In this document: in pieces, positions 1 through 9,047 of the stretch
Numbering within the stretch: the first letter of the stretch is position 1
How the letters are laid out: each line of letters begins with the position of its first letter
Assembly (NCBI GenBank): GCA_028689775.1
Contig: JAQVCM010000004.1
Span: forward strand, 62,001-126,000
Source of the DNA: Crocinitomicaceae bacterium
GTDB taxonomy: Bacteria; Bacteroidota; Bacteroidia; Flavobacteriales_D; Crocinitomicaceae
DNA length: 64,000 bases
Reading direction: 5' to 3'
Program-made: the position numbers and the translations under genes
Notes under the pieces: generated by a model
Databases searched by the model: none
Seen by the model: the letters and a program-made list of their open reading frames with translations, nothing else
What the model was told of the DNA's origin: nothing

Positions 1-175
1 GAACGGAATAGATGATTTTTCCTTTGGCAAGCTTCTGGAGAATTTTTGCAGTAAAGTATTCTGGAGAATCAATCGCTGCAGCAATGTCTTTTAAACTGAC
101 ACGCTTTTTCTCTTTCGAATTGATTGCAACAAAAATACAAGCACGAATGCCATACTCACATGCTTTTGTAAACAT
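1..175 (-). CDS. Rrf2-family transcriptional regulator, N-terminal part
   Basis: The visible 58 codons start at an ATG (complement of 173-175) and run off the left edge. The protein begins MFTKACEYGIRACIFVA and continues with a helix-turn-helix segment (VSLKDIAAAIDSPEYFTAKI). This is the typical winged-helix start of Rrf2 regulators such as IscR, NsrR or RirA, which bind DNA and often sense through an Fe-S cluster. The cluster cysteines lie in the C-terminal half, outside the window, so the effector cannot be named. The gene is divergent from the monooxygenase gene and may share its upstream region. Confidence 0.8.
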   Translation of the reverse strand, partial: MFTKACEYGIRACIFVAINSKEKKRVSLKDIAAAIDSPEYFTAKILQKLAKGKIIYSV

Positions 176-1979
<1,804 letters not shown>

Positions 1980-2023
1980 GTTAGCAATGATTTTTTGATT
2001 GCGACTTTGATTGCGATTGTTTT

Positions 2024-2065
2024 AAAACCTCACTTGTCCTTTTGGATGGGTGAGGTTTTTTTTTG
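2024..2065 (+). terminator. Rho-independent terminator after tmm
   Basis: A stem of AAACCTCAC pairs with GTGAGGTTT and is followed by a run of T, about 45 bases after the tmm stop. It also separates tmm from the convergent gene that ends at 2101. Confidence 0.8.
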
Positions 2066-2100
2066 TTTGAGAAATTCAATAATGGCTGATAATTAAACTT

Positions 2101-2613
2101 TTAATTGACCTTGAAGCTTTCTTGATTCAAAAAAGCAGCTTTTGCTCCATTCAACTCCTCAACAACCAAGTCCAAATCTTTATCAAATTCAAATTCACTG
2201 ATCACCGCTGGACTTCCAAGTTTTTTAATGTTTGACTTCATAAGCGTACGCGACACTTTTCTCTTGGTCATTAAAAACGCATCAACATCATTCAAATGAA
2301 TAACAATAAACGTTCTGCCCATCGCTTTCTTGAGTTCAAAATGGGAAATATATTTCCATTCGATTAATCCCATAAAATTGGTGTTGTTTTTGAGACCTTT
2401 TTCATCTATCGTAACGCTCACCTTGTTTACCAGCACATTGATAATGTACAATAATGCGAGGAGCCAAATTACAAAATAAAATAGTGCATCTCCGATATCG
2501 TCCTGCATTAATCTTCTATAGCCGATGAAACCATAAACGAGAATCATCAAAAGTGGTATCACTACATTTTTGATTCTTTGTTTTTTTGATTTGTGAAATG
2601 TAATTGTTTGCAT
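2101..2613 (-). CDS. STM3941-like membrane protein of unknown function
   Basis: The 170-residue protein has a basic N-terminus, two adjacent hydrophobic segments (about 17-33 and 41-60) and a soluble C-terminal part from about residue 65. The soluble part alternates beta strands (VTIDEKGLKNN, WKYISHFELKKAMGRTFIVIHL) like the PH-like half of STM3941-family proteins common in Bacteroidota. Its role is unknown. It lies alone, convergent with tmm and upstream of the TonB-like cluster in map order, with a gap of about 170 bases on its left at the other side. The family assignment rests on the two-helix plus PH-like layout. Confidence 0.6.
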   Translation of the reverse strand: MQTITFHKSKKQRIKNVVIPLLMILVYGFIGYRRLMQDDIGDALFYFVIWLLALLYIINVLVNKVSVTIDEKGLKNNTNFMGLIEWKYISHFELKKAMGRTFIVIHLNDVDAFLMTKRKVSRTLMKSNIKKLGSPAVISEFEFDKDLDLVVEELNGAKAAFLNQESFKVN

Positions 2614-2784
2614 AGTCTAAATTAGTGATTAATACGGTCCGATAAAACTTTTTTTCAAGTATAATTTCCTGAATGGATTTCCCGCTTACGTTAATTTAGT
2701 TTTTGCAAATCAATCCATTCCTATAGATACTTTCTTTTTTGAATGGAGCAAATGTCAATTTAGGCTGCTAGAAATATTTGTTTT

Positions 2785-3513
2785 TTAAATCAATTTAAAA
2801 TTGACTGGTAGATCAAAAGTCATTCGTACAATCTCACCATCTATTCTTCCGGGAATCCATTTTGGCATTTTTTTGACGATTCGTAAAGCTTCCGCATCCA
2901 GCTCTTCATCGACACTCCGATTTACTTCAATTTGCGTAATAGAACCATTTTTTTCAACAACAAAACGGATAAAAACCTTTCCTTCGACATTATATGTGAT
3001 TGCAGTTTCAGGATATCTCAGTTCATTTACTAAGAATTTCATCAGTGCTGCTTTGCCATCTGGAAAACTTGCTGCGATGAAGTAATCGTAATAATCCACT
3101 TTCTTTCCTTTAGAATCATAACAGGATCCTTGTATCAAGGTGTCGTTTTTAAAAAGGTCGTGGCGTTTCACTTTTCCATCTTTCCAGTAGGTTTTGAAAA
3201 CACCGTCTATCTTGCCATTCTTGTATTTACGTTCTCCTCTCAATTGACCATTTGCATCATACCACAAATCATTTCCATCCAATTTTTTATCTTTGTAATT
3301 CGAAAATTGTTTTTCCGATTTCAACTTACCAGTTTTGTAATACGTAAACTCATGAACGCGATTGGTATCCACGTGATCTCGAAATAAAACACGGTAAAAC
3401 GAAGCATTTATCGCCGATTCGGATTTATTCCAATTGGAATCAAAGTAGCTTGTATCTTGCGCAAATGTGTTGAGTACAGCGATACTGAATACGAATAGAA
3501 TGGTGCTTTTCAT
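2785..3513 (-). CDS. MORN-repeat / TonB C-terminal domain protein, copy 1
   Basis: The 242-residue secreted protein starts with a signal peptide ending near AQDTSYFDSN. Residues about 55-135 contain MORN/YwqK-like repeats (GKLKSEKQFSNY, NGQLRGERKYKNGKIDG). Residues about 160-242 form a TonB C-terminal domain with the strands GKVFIRFVVEKNGSITQIEV and MPKWIPGRIDG. It lacks the N-terminal helix and proline-rich linker of a classical TonB, so it is probably periplasmic rather than an energy transducer. It is the first in map order of three paralogues in tandem on the same strand and is separated by 16 bases from copy 2. The exact function is unknown. Confidence 0.8.
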   Translation of the reverse strand: MKSTILFVFSIAVLNTFAQDTSYFDSNWNKSESAINASFYRVLFRDHVDTNRVHEFTYYKTGKLKSEKQFSNYKDKKLDGNDLWYDANGQLRGERKYKNGKIDGVFKTYWKDGKVKRHDLFKNDTLIQGSCYDSKGKKVDYYDYFIAASFPDGKAALMKFLVNELRYPETAITYNVEGKVFIRFVVEKNGSITQIEVNRSVDEELDAEALRIVKKMPKWIPGRIDGEIVRMTFDLPVNFKLI

Positions 3514-3529
3514 ACTGGAGGTTTAGAAC

Positions 3530-4408
3530 TTACTTTTTTGGCAAGCGGAAATTAACAGGTAAATCAAAATAAGATCTCACTCCTACGTTATCAATCTTTC
3601 CGGGCGACCATTTTGGCATATTTCGAACGGCTCGAACGGCTTCTGCATCCAACTCTGCGTTTACCCCTCTTAAAACTCTCACATTTTTCACGGAACCATC
3701 CGTGTCGATTACAAATCTCAAATATACTTTTCCTTCAATTTTATTTTTTATAGCATCGATGGGATATTTCATTTCATTCGCTAAGAACTGCATCATTGCT
3801 GCCCTTCCTCCTGGAAATTCTGCAGCAATTTCATAGTCAAAATAAGTCGTGTCACTGCCAGCGATGTCTAAACATTTACCATGTACGAATTTTCCTTTTT
3901 CATACGTGTCAATGCGTTTCAATTGTCCGGTTTTACGATAGACTAAATGTTCACCGTTTCTTTCGTCAGCGGCATAAGCAACGCTTTCATGTATTTTTCC
4001 ATTCTCAAAATAGACAATGTATTTACCATCCATTTCACCCTGAACATAATCTGTTTCTTCTCGCAACATTCCGTCTTTTCGATAGGCTAAATCTTTCCCA
4101 TTTTTCTTACCATTTAAATAATTCACGTTCTTTTCGATGTTTCCATTTTCGTAGTACATAATGAATTTACCATTCTTAATTCTATTATGATAATCAACAT
4201 AATCAGCTTCTGATTGAATTTTACCAGACATGTAATAATCGATCAATTTGACTTTGTTATTATCCTGGATGTCTCTTTCTAAAATACGATAATAAACCGC
4301 TTTTGTTGGAGAATCGATTTTATTCCACGCTGAATCTAAATAGATTTTTTCTTGGCTAAACCCATTCAAAGTCAAGGCGCTAAAAATTACAAGTAAGATG
4401 TTTTTCAT
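3530..4408 (-). CDS. MORN-repeat / TonB C-terminal domain protein, copy 2
   Basis: This 292-residue paralogue has a signal peptide (MKNILLVIFSALTLNGFSQ), more MORN/YwqK-like repeats than its neighbours (about residues 60-175: NGNIEKNVNYLNGKKNG, DGMLREETDYVQGEMDG, NGKIHESVAYAADERNG) and the same TonB C-terminal domain (about 205-290: GKVYLRFVIDTDGSVKNVRV, MPKWSPGKID). The extra repeats account for most of the 50-residue length difference. It sits between copies 1 and 3 and is probably cotranscribed with copy 1. It is probably a periplasmic or outer-membrane-facing protein of unknown role. Confidence 0.8.
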   Translation of the reverse strand: MKNILLVIFSALTLNGFSQEKIYLDSAWNKIDSPTKAVYYRILERDIQDNNKVKLIDYYMSGKIQSEADYVDYHNRIKNGKFIMYYENGNIEKNVNYLNGKKNGKDLAYRKDGMLREETDYVQGEMDGKYIVYFENGKIHESVAYAADERNGEHLVYRKTGQLKRIDTYEKGKFVHGKCLDIAGSDTTYFDYEIAAEFPGGRAAMMQFLANEMKYPIDAIKNKIEGKVYLRFVIDTDGSVKNVRVLRGVNAELDAEAVRAVRNMPKWSPGKIDNVGVRSYFDLPVNFRLPKK

Positions 4409-4452
4409 AGTTTATTTTTAATTGAAGCTAAGTTTAAGATTCATATTCAGCT

Positions 4453-5181
4453 TTATTCAAGCTTAAATTTTACTGGAAGCTCAAAAAAAGTATCTACATA
4501 CTCTCCATCTCTCATTCCTGGTTTCCATTTTGGCATATTTCCTACCACGCGAAGTGCCTCTGCATCTAACTCAGGGCTAATTGAAACTAGAATTTTTGGT
4601 TTTGAAACATATCCAAACTTATCGATCGTAAAGCGAACCATTACTCTTCCTTCCACATCGTCATTGATGGCTGCCTCTGGATACCTTAATTCTTTCACCA
4701 AATACTTCATCAGTCCTTCAAGTTCACCCGGAAAAATTGCCGATGATTCATACTTGTAGTACTTTATTTTCTTTCCATTTTCATTGTAACAAGTTCCGCT
4801 GATCCATTTTCCATTCTCAAAATAGTCATTTCTTTTTACATTGCCATTGAACCAATACGTTTTAAAAACACCATTTATTTCATCTTTGAGGTAAGTTCTT
4901 TCACCGTGTAAATTACCGTTTATAAAATACCAAACATTTTTCCCTTCCAGGATACGATCTGCATAATTCGAATAATTTTGTTCTGAAATAAGTCTACCTG
5001 TGGTATGATAGAGAAACTTCTGAACCTTTTCGTTGTTGGATGAATCTCGGAATAAAATGTGATAATAGCTGGCATTACTAAACGATTCCAATTCCTTCCA
5101 ATTGGAATTAAAATACGTGGTGTCTTGCGCGAATGAGATATTCGCAAAAGCACTAAAAATGAGCAGGCTGATGATTTTCAT
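4453..5181 (-). CDS. MORN-repeat / TonB C-terminal domain protein, copy 3
   Basis: This 242-residue paralogue is the promoter-proximal member of the trio. It has a signal peptide (MKIISLLIFSAFANISFAQ), MORN-like repeats at about 60-130 (TGRLISEQNYSNY, NGNLHGERTYLKDEING) and a TonB C-terminal domain (GRVMVRFTIDKFGYVSKPKI, MPKWKPGMRDGEYV). It is the same length as copy 1 and visibly closer to it than to copy 2, which suggests two rounds of duplication. No membrane anchor other than the signal peptide is present, so ordinary TonB energy transduction is unlikely. The function is unknown. Confidence 0.8.
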   Translation of the reverse strand: MKIISLLIFSAFANISFAQDTTYFNSNWKELESFSNASYYHILFRDSSNNEKVQKFLYHTTGRLISEQNYSNYADRILEGKNVWYFINGNLHGERTYLKDEINGVFKTYWFNGNVKRNDYFENGKWISGTCYNENGKKIKYYKYESSAIFPGELEGLMKYLVKELRYPEAAINDDVEGRVMVRFTIDKFGYVSKPKILVSISPELDAEALRVVGNMPKWKPGMRDGEYVDTFFELPVKFKLE

Positions 5182-5354
5182 AATCTATTTTTGATGAACT
5201 TGCATCGCTACAAGTTCATCAAAAATATACATTTTAATCTAAATTGGATTCTATTTAATTAGCAATAATCAAGTTTCCTCCTTTCGAGGAGGATTACCGT
5301 TATCGAATACTGCATGCTGCTATAAGGTGTAATATATATAAACGCGAGTTCGAT

Positions 5355-5855
5355 CTATTTTTTCTGAATGGTAAAGCCACAATTCTCAGCAGCTTTTCGA
5401 GCGACCTCGTGATCACTTTTTCCACCACCAGCGCCTGAAACTCCAAGACTTCCAACGAGTTCGCCATCTTTCCAAACGGGAACTCCGCCGCCTAAAAGTA
5501 AAAGTTCAGGCAAGGTATTCAAATTATTTGCCGTTGGATCGCTTGCTGCTTTTTCCATCAATTCAAAACTAGGCGTTTTGGTTGAAAGTGCTGTAAATGC
5601 TTTTCTACGCGATGCTTCCGTATTGTGCGGACCAACGTTGTCTCCTTTGAGCAATAAAAGAGTTACGCCAGAAGAATTTAATACCGCAACAGAAACATTT
5701 TTGTCAAGTTTACCAGCTTCAATTTTCGCTTGTTCCGCTAATTTCAATGCACCTGCTTGATTGAGGTCGCTTGATTTCTCTATGTATTACGCAGATGCTG
5801 AAATTGCTGTCAGGAAGAAAACTGCACTGAGAAGAATGAATATTTTTTTGCTCAA
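5355..5855 (-). pseudogene. GlcG/HbpS-like secreted protein gene, interrupted by a stop codon
   Basis: The downstream 131 codons encode a GlcG/HbpS-like (DUF336) domain, recognisable by SRRKAFTALSTKTPS, LLLGGGVPVWKDGELVGSLGVSGAGG and DHEVARKAAENC. Such domains bind haem or small ligands. Reading upstream in the same frame gives YIEKSSDLNQAGALK, then a TAA at 5787-5789, then a complete signal peptide (SKKIFILLSAVFFLTAISASA) beginning at a TTG at 5853-5855 or a GTG at 5871-5873. The stop lies just after the expected signal peptidase site, where CAA (Gln) would fit. As read, no exported product can be made; an internal TTG start at 5745-5747 would give only an unexported fragment. A sequencing error is possible. 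Confidence 0.75.
5787..5789 (-). other. in-frame TAA at the signal-peptide boundary
   Basis: The codon lies between the signal peptide ending SASA and the mature sequence beginning YIEKSSDL. A single C-to-T change from CAA would create it. Confidence 0.7.
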
Positions 5856-5870
5856 TTGTCTATATTTTTT

Positions 5871-6171
5871 CACTATTGTCCGATAAAAAGATTCAAAACT
5901 AAGATCAAAGATTTCTCGATGCAAAAGCATCATCGAAAAGACAGGTAAGACGTGGGATTGGTGTTTTTTAACTTCTTGCTAGACAATGCATTACCTAGCA
6001 AGAAGTTAAAAAACAATTTCTTCGACCTGAACCTGTCTTTCCGAAAAATTTCAGAAGAAATTTGAGGAATCTTTTGTTCGACAATTATAGCCCTCAAAAA
6101 AAGAATTTACTAAGATCTATTGACTATCAATGGGTTTCATTTGCGCTTTAAGTTTTTATCGGACAACAGTG
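5871..6171. mobile_element. MITE-like element with terminal inverted repeats and 9-bp target duplication
   Basis: The 301-bp element has no gene. Its ends are imperfect inverted repeats of about 19 bases: CACTATTGTCCGATAAAAA at the left (5871-5889), mirrored at the right (6153-6171) with one mismatch. It is flanked on both sides by the same nine bases, ATATTTTTT (5862-5870 and 6172-6180), a target-site duplication. Inside, a 20-base perfect inverted repeat (5963-5982 and 5995-6014) can form a strong hairpin, and a shorter outer repeat (AAAGACAGGT / ACCTGTCTTT) flanks it. It is probably mobilised by a transposase encoded elsewhere. Its left end touches the 5' end of the GlcG-like gene and replaced that gene's upstream region. 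Confidence 0.8.
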
Positions 6172-6248
6172 ATATTTTTTATGAATTTACTGAAATAAAA
6201 ATTTCATTTTAAATCGTTAACCAAAAGCTCACAAAATACTTCAAATCA

Positions 6249-6584
6249 TTAGCTAATGGCTCTCTCTAGTAGCAGGATAAAGTACAAAGTTAGAAAACTA
6301 AATATGGGCGCTACAACAAAGAATTTTTTCTTTTTCCAATACTTGAATATCAGAATAACCGTTAATCCGATTATCAAAATGAGATGTAAAATCGTTGCAG
6401 TTATGGCAAATACTTGCAGCGTAGCATCAGAAGTTCCAGAAAAAAACAAGCAGTCAAAGTACCAAGCATATGGGTTAAAAATCAAGACATAAATCAAAAG
6501 AAAATTCAGCATTAAGGTAAATAAAACCCCTAAAAGTTTCAAGTGATTCAAATAATTTTCGTTGTCTAATGGATTGATAATCAT
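6249..6584 (-). CDS. small membrane protein of unknown function
   Basis: The 111-residue protein has three hydrophobic segments (about residues 15-36, 53-76 and 85-105) separated by short loops, with a basic stretch KYWKKKKFF after the second. I do not recognise a family. It starts just upstream, in map order, of a small possible gene and the lipoprotein at 6766-7128, all on the minus strand, so they could form one transcription unit. The gap to the next minus-strand reading frame is 15 bases. Confidence 0.6.
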   Translation of the reverse strand: MIINPLDNENYLNHLKLLGVLFTLMLNFLLIYVLIFNPYAWYFDCLFFSGTSDATLQVFAITATILHLILIIGLTVILIFKYWKKKKFFVVAPIFSFLTLYFILLLERAIS

Positions 6585-6599
6585 TTATCTTGATGTGTT

Positions 6600-6809
6600 T
6601 TAAAAAGTTTTCAGAACCTCATTCATTTCTTCTTTCGGATATTTCAACTTTAAGAAAGAGTATGGAATGTTATTTAAGCGACTATTCAATTCTCTAAAAG
6701 GTATATTTTCAAACATTTGGTATTCTTCTTTCCAAATTTCTAAAGATGGTTCTGCTGAAAGTCGATTATTCGACAATCTGAACCGCTTCCGAAATTCCAT
6801 TTCGATCAA
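6600..6809 (-). CDS. possible small protein, uncertain
   Basis: This 69-codon reading frame overlaps the 3' end of the upstream lipoprotein gene by 44 bases and ends 15 bases before the next gene. The translation is soluble, charged and not obviously a shadow of another gene (EIWKEEYQMFENIPFRELNS). No family was recognised. The overlap makes it doubtful; the start could be the internal ATG a few codons later. It is listed because otherwise the stretch from 6600 to 6765 is empty. Confidence 0.35.
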   Translation of the reverse strand: MIEMEFRKRFRLSNNRLSAEPSLEIWKEEYQMFENIPFRELNSRLNNIPYSFLKLKYPKEEMNEVLKTF

Positions 6810-7128
6810 AGGTAATTTCTACATACGTTATTATCGGATCGATATCACTTCCGTGTTTTTCTTGCACTGGATAATATTCTTTGAACTCAAAAACTGTGTT
6901 GTTGTAATTGACTGGACTTCCGATTAATTCTACAATTTCATTGTGAGATTTATGCAACAAAATTTTTCGTTTTAGCAAATCAGAAACCATCTCTTTTCGG
7001 GTATCGAGCATTAAACTTTCTCCGCCGCTTTGCTTCCATTTGTTACTATCGAAGGTCTTTTCGTTTTGACAAGAAAATGAGAGCATGATTGCGAATAAAA
7101 GTATCGAAATTCTGAAGATTTGTTTCAT
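6766..7128 (-). CDS. putative lipoprotein of unknown function
   Basis: The 120-residue protein has a lipoprotein signal peptide with the lipobox LSFSC (Cys at about residue 20). The mature part includes KEMVSDLLKRKILLHKSHNEIVELIGSP, a segment resembling SmpA/BamE-like small lipoproteins in which a short helix leads to a hairpin of strands (VFEFKEYYPVQEK, ITYVEITFDRNG). The function is unknown. It precedes two small reading frames on the same strand. Confidence 0.7.
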   Translation of the reverse strand: MKQIFRISILLFAIMLSFSCQNEKTFDSNKWKQSGGESLMLDTRKEMVSDLLKRKILLHKSHNEIVELIGSPVNYNNTVFEFKEYYPVQEKHGSDIDPIITYVEITFDRNGISEAVQIVE

Positions 7129-7185
7129 TTTAATTCTATTTATGATGGATTTTTAAATATAATGGCTTGTACGCAATAAAGCATT

Positions 7186-8124
7186 TCAAAGTCTGAACTT
7201 CGAAATTACATTTTTTTTATCTGTTTTAAACCTCTTCAATTCCCGTCGATTTATTTCAGGTATTGACAACATGATAAACCACACAAAGGATCCGAAAATG
7301 ATCATACCTGCGATCCAGTTTAATTTATTGCCATTTCTCAATTCAAAAGGTTGATGTACCATTGTAAAAAGCAAATCAGAAGGATAATAATATGGATTTT
7401 TTCCGACTGCAATTAAGAAATCGTCTTCTACATCAGCGTATTTCATTCGCGCTAAATACGAGAAATCCGTAAAATCTTCAAGTGCGAAACTAGCTTGTGA
7501 TTCAGTTGCGAACTCCTGATAGGTTCTATTTTTCTCAGTTTGACTAAGATTATTGCGAATCGTTTTGTTGTATTGAATCCCCACCCAAGCCAACGGTCTA
7601 ACTTGCCTAAGCACTGTGTCTTCCGGACTCTCAAAGATTGGTACTGCGATGTACCAATGCATGTTATAATTCGTGTTGCGTTTGCCTGTGACGGTTATAT
7701 CGGTATGAATTCCAAGCGCTGTTTTATCAATGAAATGATTTTTAAGGGTATAATATTTTTCAATTCTGGACTTGTTGATGTCCTTGATGGAATTGAGTTC
7801 TTTCAGTTTTCCACTTGCTGAAATTAGATATTCCTGACTGATAACCAATGGAATGGACAAAATAATCCACAACATGAAACTATAAAAATTGGTCCAATCT
7901 CCTTTTCTCACAGTCAGTTTAAGAATTTTGAATCTTCTACGCAAGATGAACCAAGCAAAGATTCCGGTTAAGCAAACTGGAACGAGAAAATTTAGAATAA
8001 ACGTTTCAACCGAGAAAATTTCAAACTTGATAAAAAGCAGCCAATTTAAAAATGTATAAGCTAGCATTAAGCCAAGAAATACAAAGAGAAAAGGGATAAA
8101 TAAGCAGTTAATTTTATCTTTCAT
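7186..8124 (-). CDS. membrane protein of unknown function
   Basis: The 312-residue protein has hydrophobic helices at about 8-30, 37-60, 78-96 and 270-292. A soluble region of about 170 residues lies between the third and fourth helices and is probably extracytoplasmic. The soluble region contains aromatic-rich strands (NTNYNMHWYIAVPIFESPEDT, RQVRPLAWVGIQYNK). I do not recognise a family. It is a separate gene with 57 bases to its downstream neighbour. Confidence 0.65.
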   Translation of the reverse strand: MKDKINCLFIPFLFVFLGLMLAYTFLNWLLFIKFEIFSVETFILNFLVPVCLTGIFAWFILRRRFKILKLTVRKGDWTNFYSFMLWIILSIPLVISQEYLISASGKLKELNSIKDINKSRIEKYYTLKNHFIDKTALGIHTDITVTGKRNTNYNMHWYIAVPIFESPEDTVLRQVRPLAWVGIQYNKTIRNNLSQTEKNRTYQEFATESQASFALEDFTDFSYLARMKYADVEDDFLIAVGKNPYYYPSDLLFTMVHQPFELRNGNKLNWIAGMIIFGSFVWFIMLSIPEINRRELKRFKTDKKNVISKFRL

Positions 8125-8615
8125 TACGCAGTTTAAGATTTTCTTTCAGATGCTGAATTATTATTGACTTTTGATCCAATTAATCCATTTATCGAAGATC
8201 GCTTTTTTTGTTCAATTTTGATAAAATAAAATTTGAATTTTTATCCGTTCGCGAAATTCTTAGTGCAACTTCTTAAAGAATAGACATTCACGAATAGTTT
8301 GAATAAGTCTATCAGGCTCGAATTTGAGTGAAGAACTTCCGTATTGTCCTGAAAATGCTATTTTAAAACAATGGCATTTGCCTATTATTTGACCTTTTTA
8401 AATACAACTAAATTTACAATGCATCCATAACATCAGGTGACCGTTTACTACACATGGTAGCAAACATACCTTTTTTAAGCCTTCTCTTAACTAAAAAAGG
8501 ATCTGGATATACTTTACTATATCCTGCTTTTAGTGCTCACAAGAAATATCACTGCTAATTATCAATGACTTAAATACTTAAATTGTGAAAAGTGACCGTT
8601 TACTACACTACCTTT
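8125..8615. other. intergenic region downstream of immunity gene A
   Basis: About 490 bases without a gene. The right-hand part (8437-8612) is the 165-bp repeat R1 described separately, bounded by two exact 17-base direct repeats. The left part (8125-8436) shows nothing that I can name. Confidence 0.6.
8437..8612. repeat. cassette-linked repeat, copy R1
   Basis: This non-coding block lies directly downstream of immunity gene A and is matched, with about one difference per 15-20 bases, by copy R2 at 10500-10665. R1 is itself bounded by two exact copies of GTGACCGTTTACTACAC (8437-8453 and 8592-8608). In R2 only the right-hand one is present, with a single change. Its position after the immunity genes suggests that it is part of the duplicated cassette unit. 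Confidence 0.8.
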
Positions 8616-9047
8616 TTACTGATCTATGAATCTTTCAAGAGCTTCCAAAATATCATTTTTTATATCGTCAGTGGTATTCATGTTTTCTAACTTATTCAAG
8701 TTTGTTTTAGTTATTTCAGTAAGTCGCATTTTCATTTCAGGATTATCTGACCAAAAATCCGATTTTACACTCAAAATATTGAACAATAATTCTCCTTCAT
8801 AATCTACTTTAATTAATATATCTCTATCCAAAATATCCAATGCAATTGGAATAACATATTTCAAACCATACTCCTGCTCAATATATAAATCAACATCGGT
8901 TAGGATTAGGTCTTGTAATTTTCTGTCATGGAGTTCATAAAATCTTCTTTCTAAGAATGAACTCTCCTTTGTAGGAATGCTTCCTTGCCATTTGTAACCT
9001 TCAAGTTCAGCGATACTTTTATTTTTAATTTTTTTTAAATCTTTCAT
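8616..9047 (-). CDS. immunity protein A, CdiI-like (contact-dependent growth inhibition immunity family)
   Basis: The 143-residue cytoplasmic protein contains SIAELEGYKWQ, LERRFYELHDRKLQDLILTD, LYIEQEYGLKYVIPIALDIL and GELLFNIL. This is the order of conserved blocks in the contact-dependent growth inhibition immunity family: an ELE start, an R-x5-L-x2-K block, a GLKYLIPLA block and a final GDLL-like block. It should neutralise the toxin domain of the adjacent gene. Its ATG overlaps the toxin stop codon in an ATGA, as expected for a toxin/immunity pair. The family match is from memory of its motifs. Confidence 0.75.
   Translation of the reverse strand: MKDLKKIKNKSIAELEGYKWQGSIPTKESSFLERRFYELHDRKLQDLILTDVDLYIEQEYGLKYVIPIALDILDRDILIKVDYEGELLFNILSVKSDFWSDNPEMKMRLTEITKTNLNKLENMNTTDDIKNDILEALERFIDQ

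Noticed and set aside
2637-2648. GGTCCGATAAAA, similar to the terminal repeat of the MITE
   Set aside because: Only about eleven bases match, and no second end or target duplication is present; it is probably chance.
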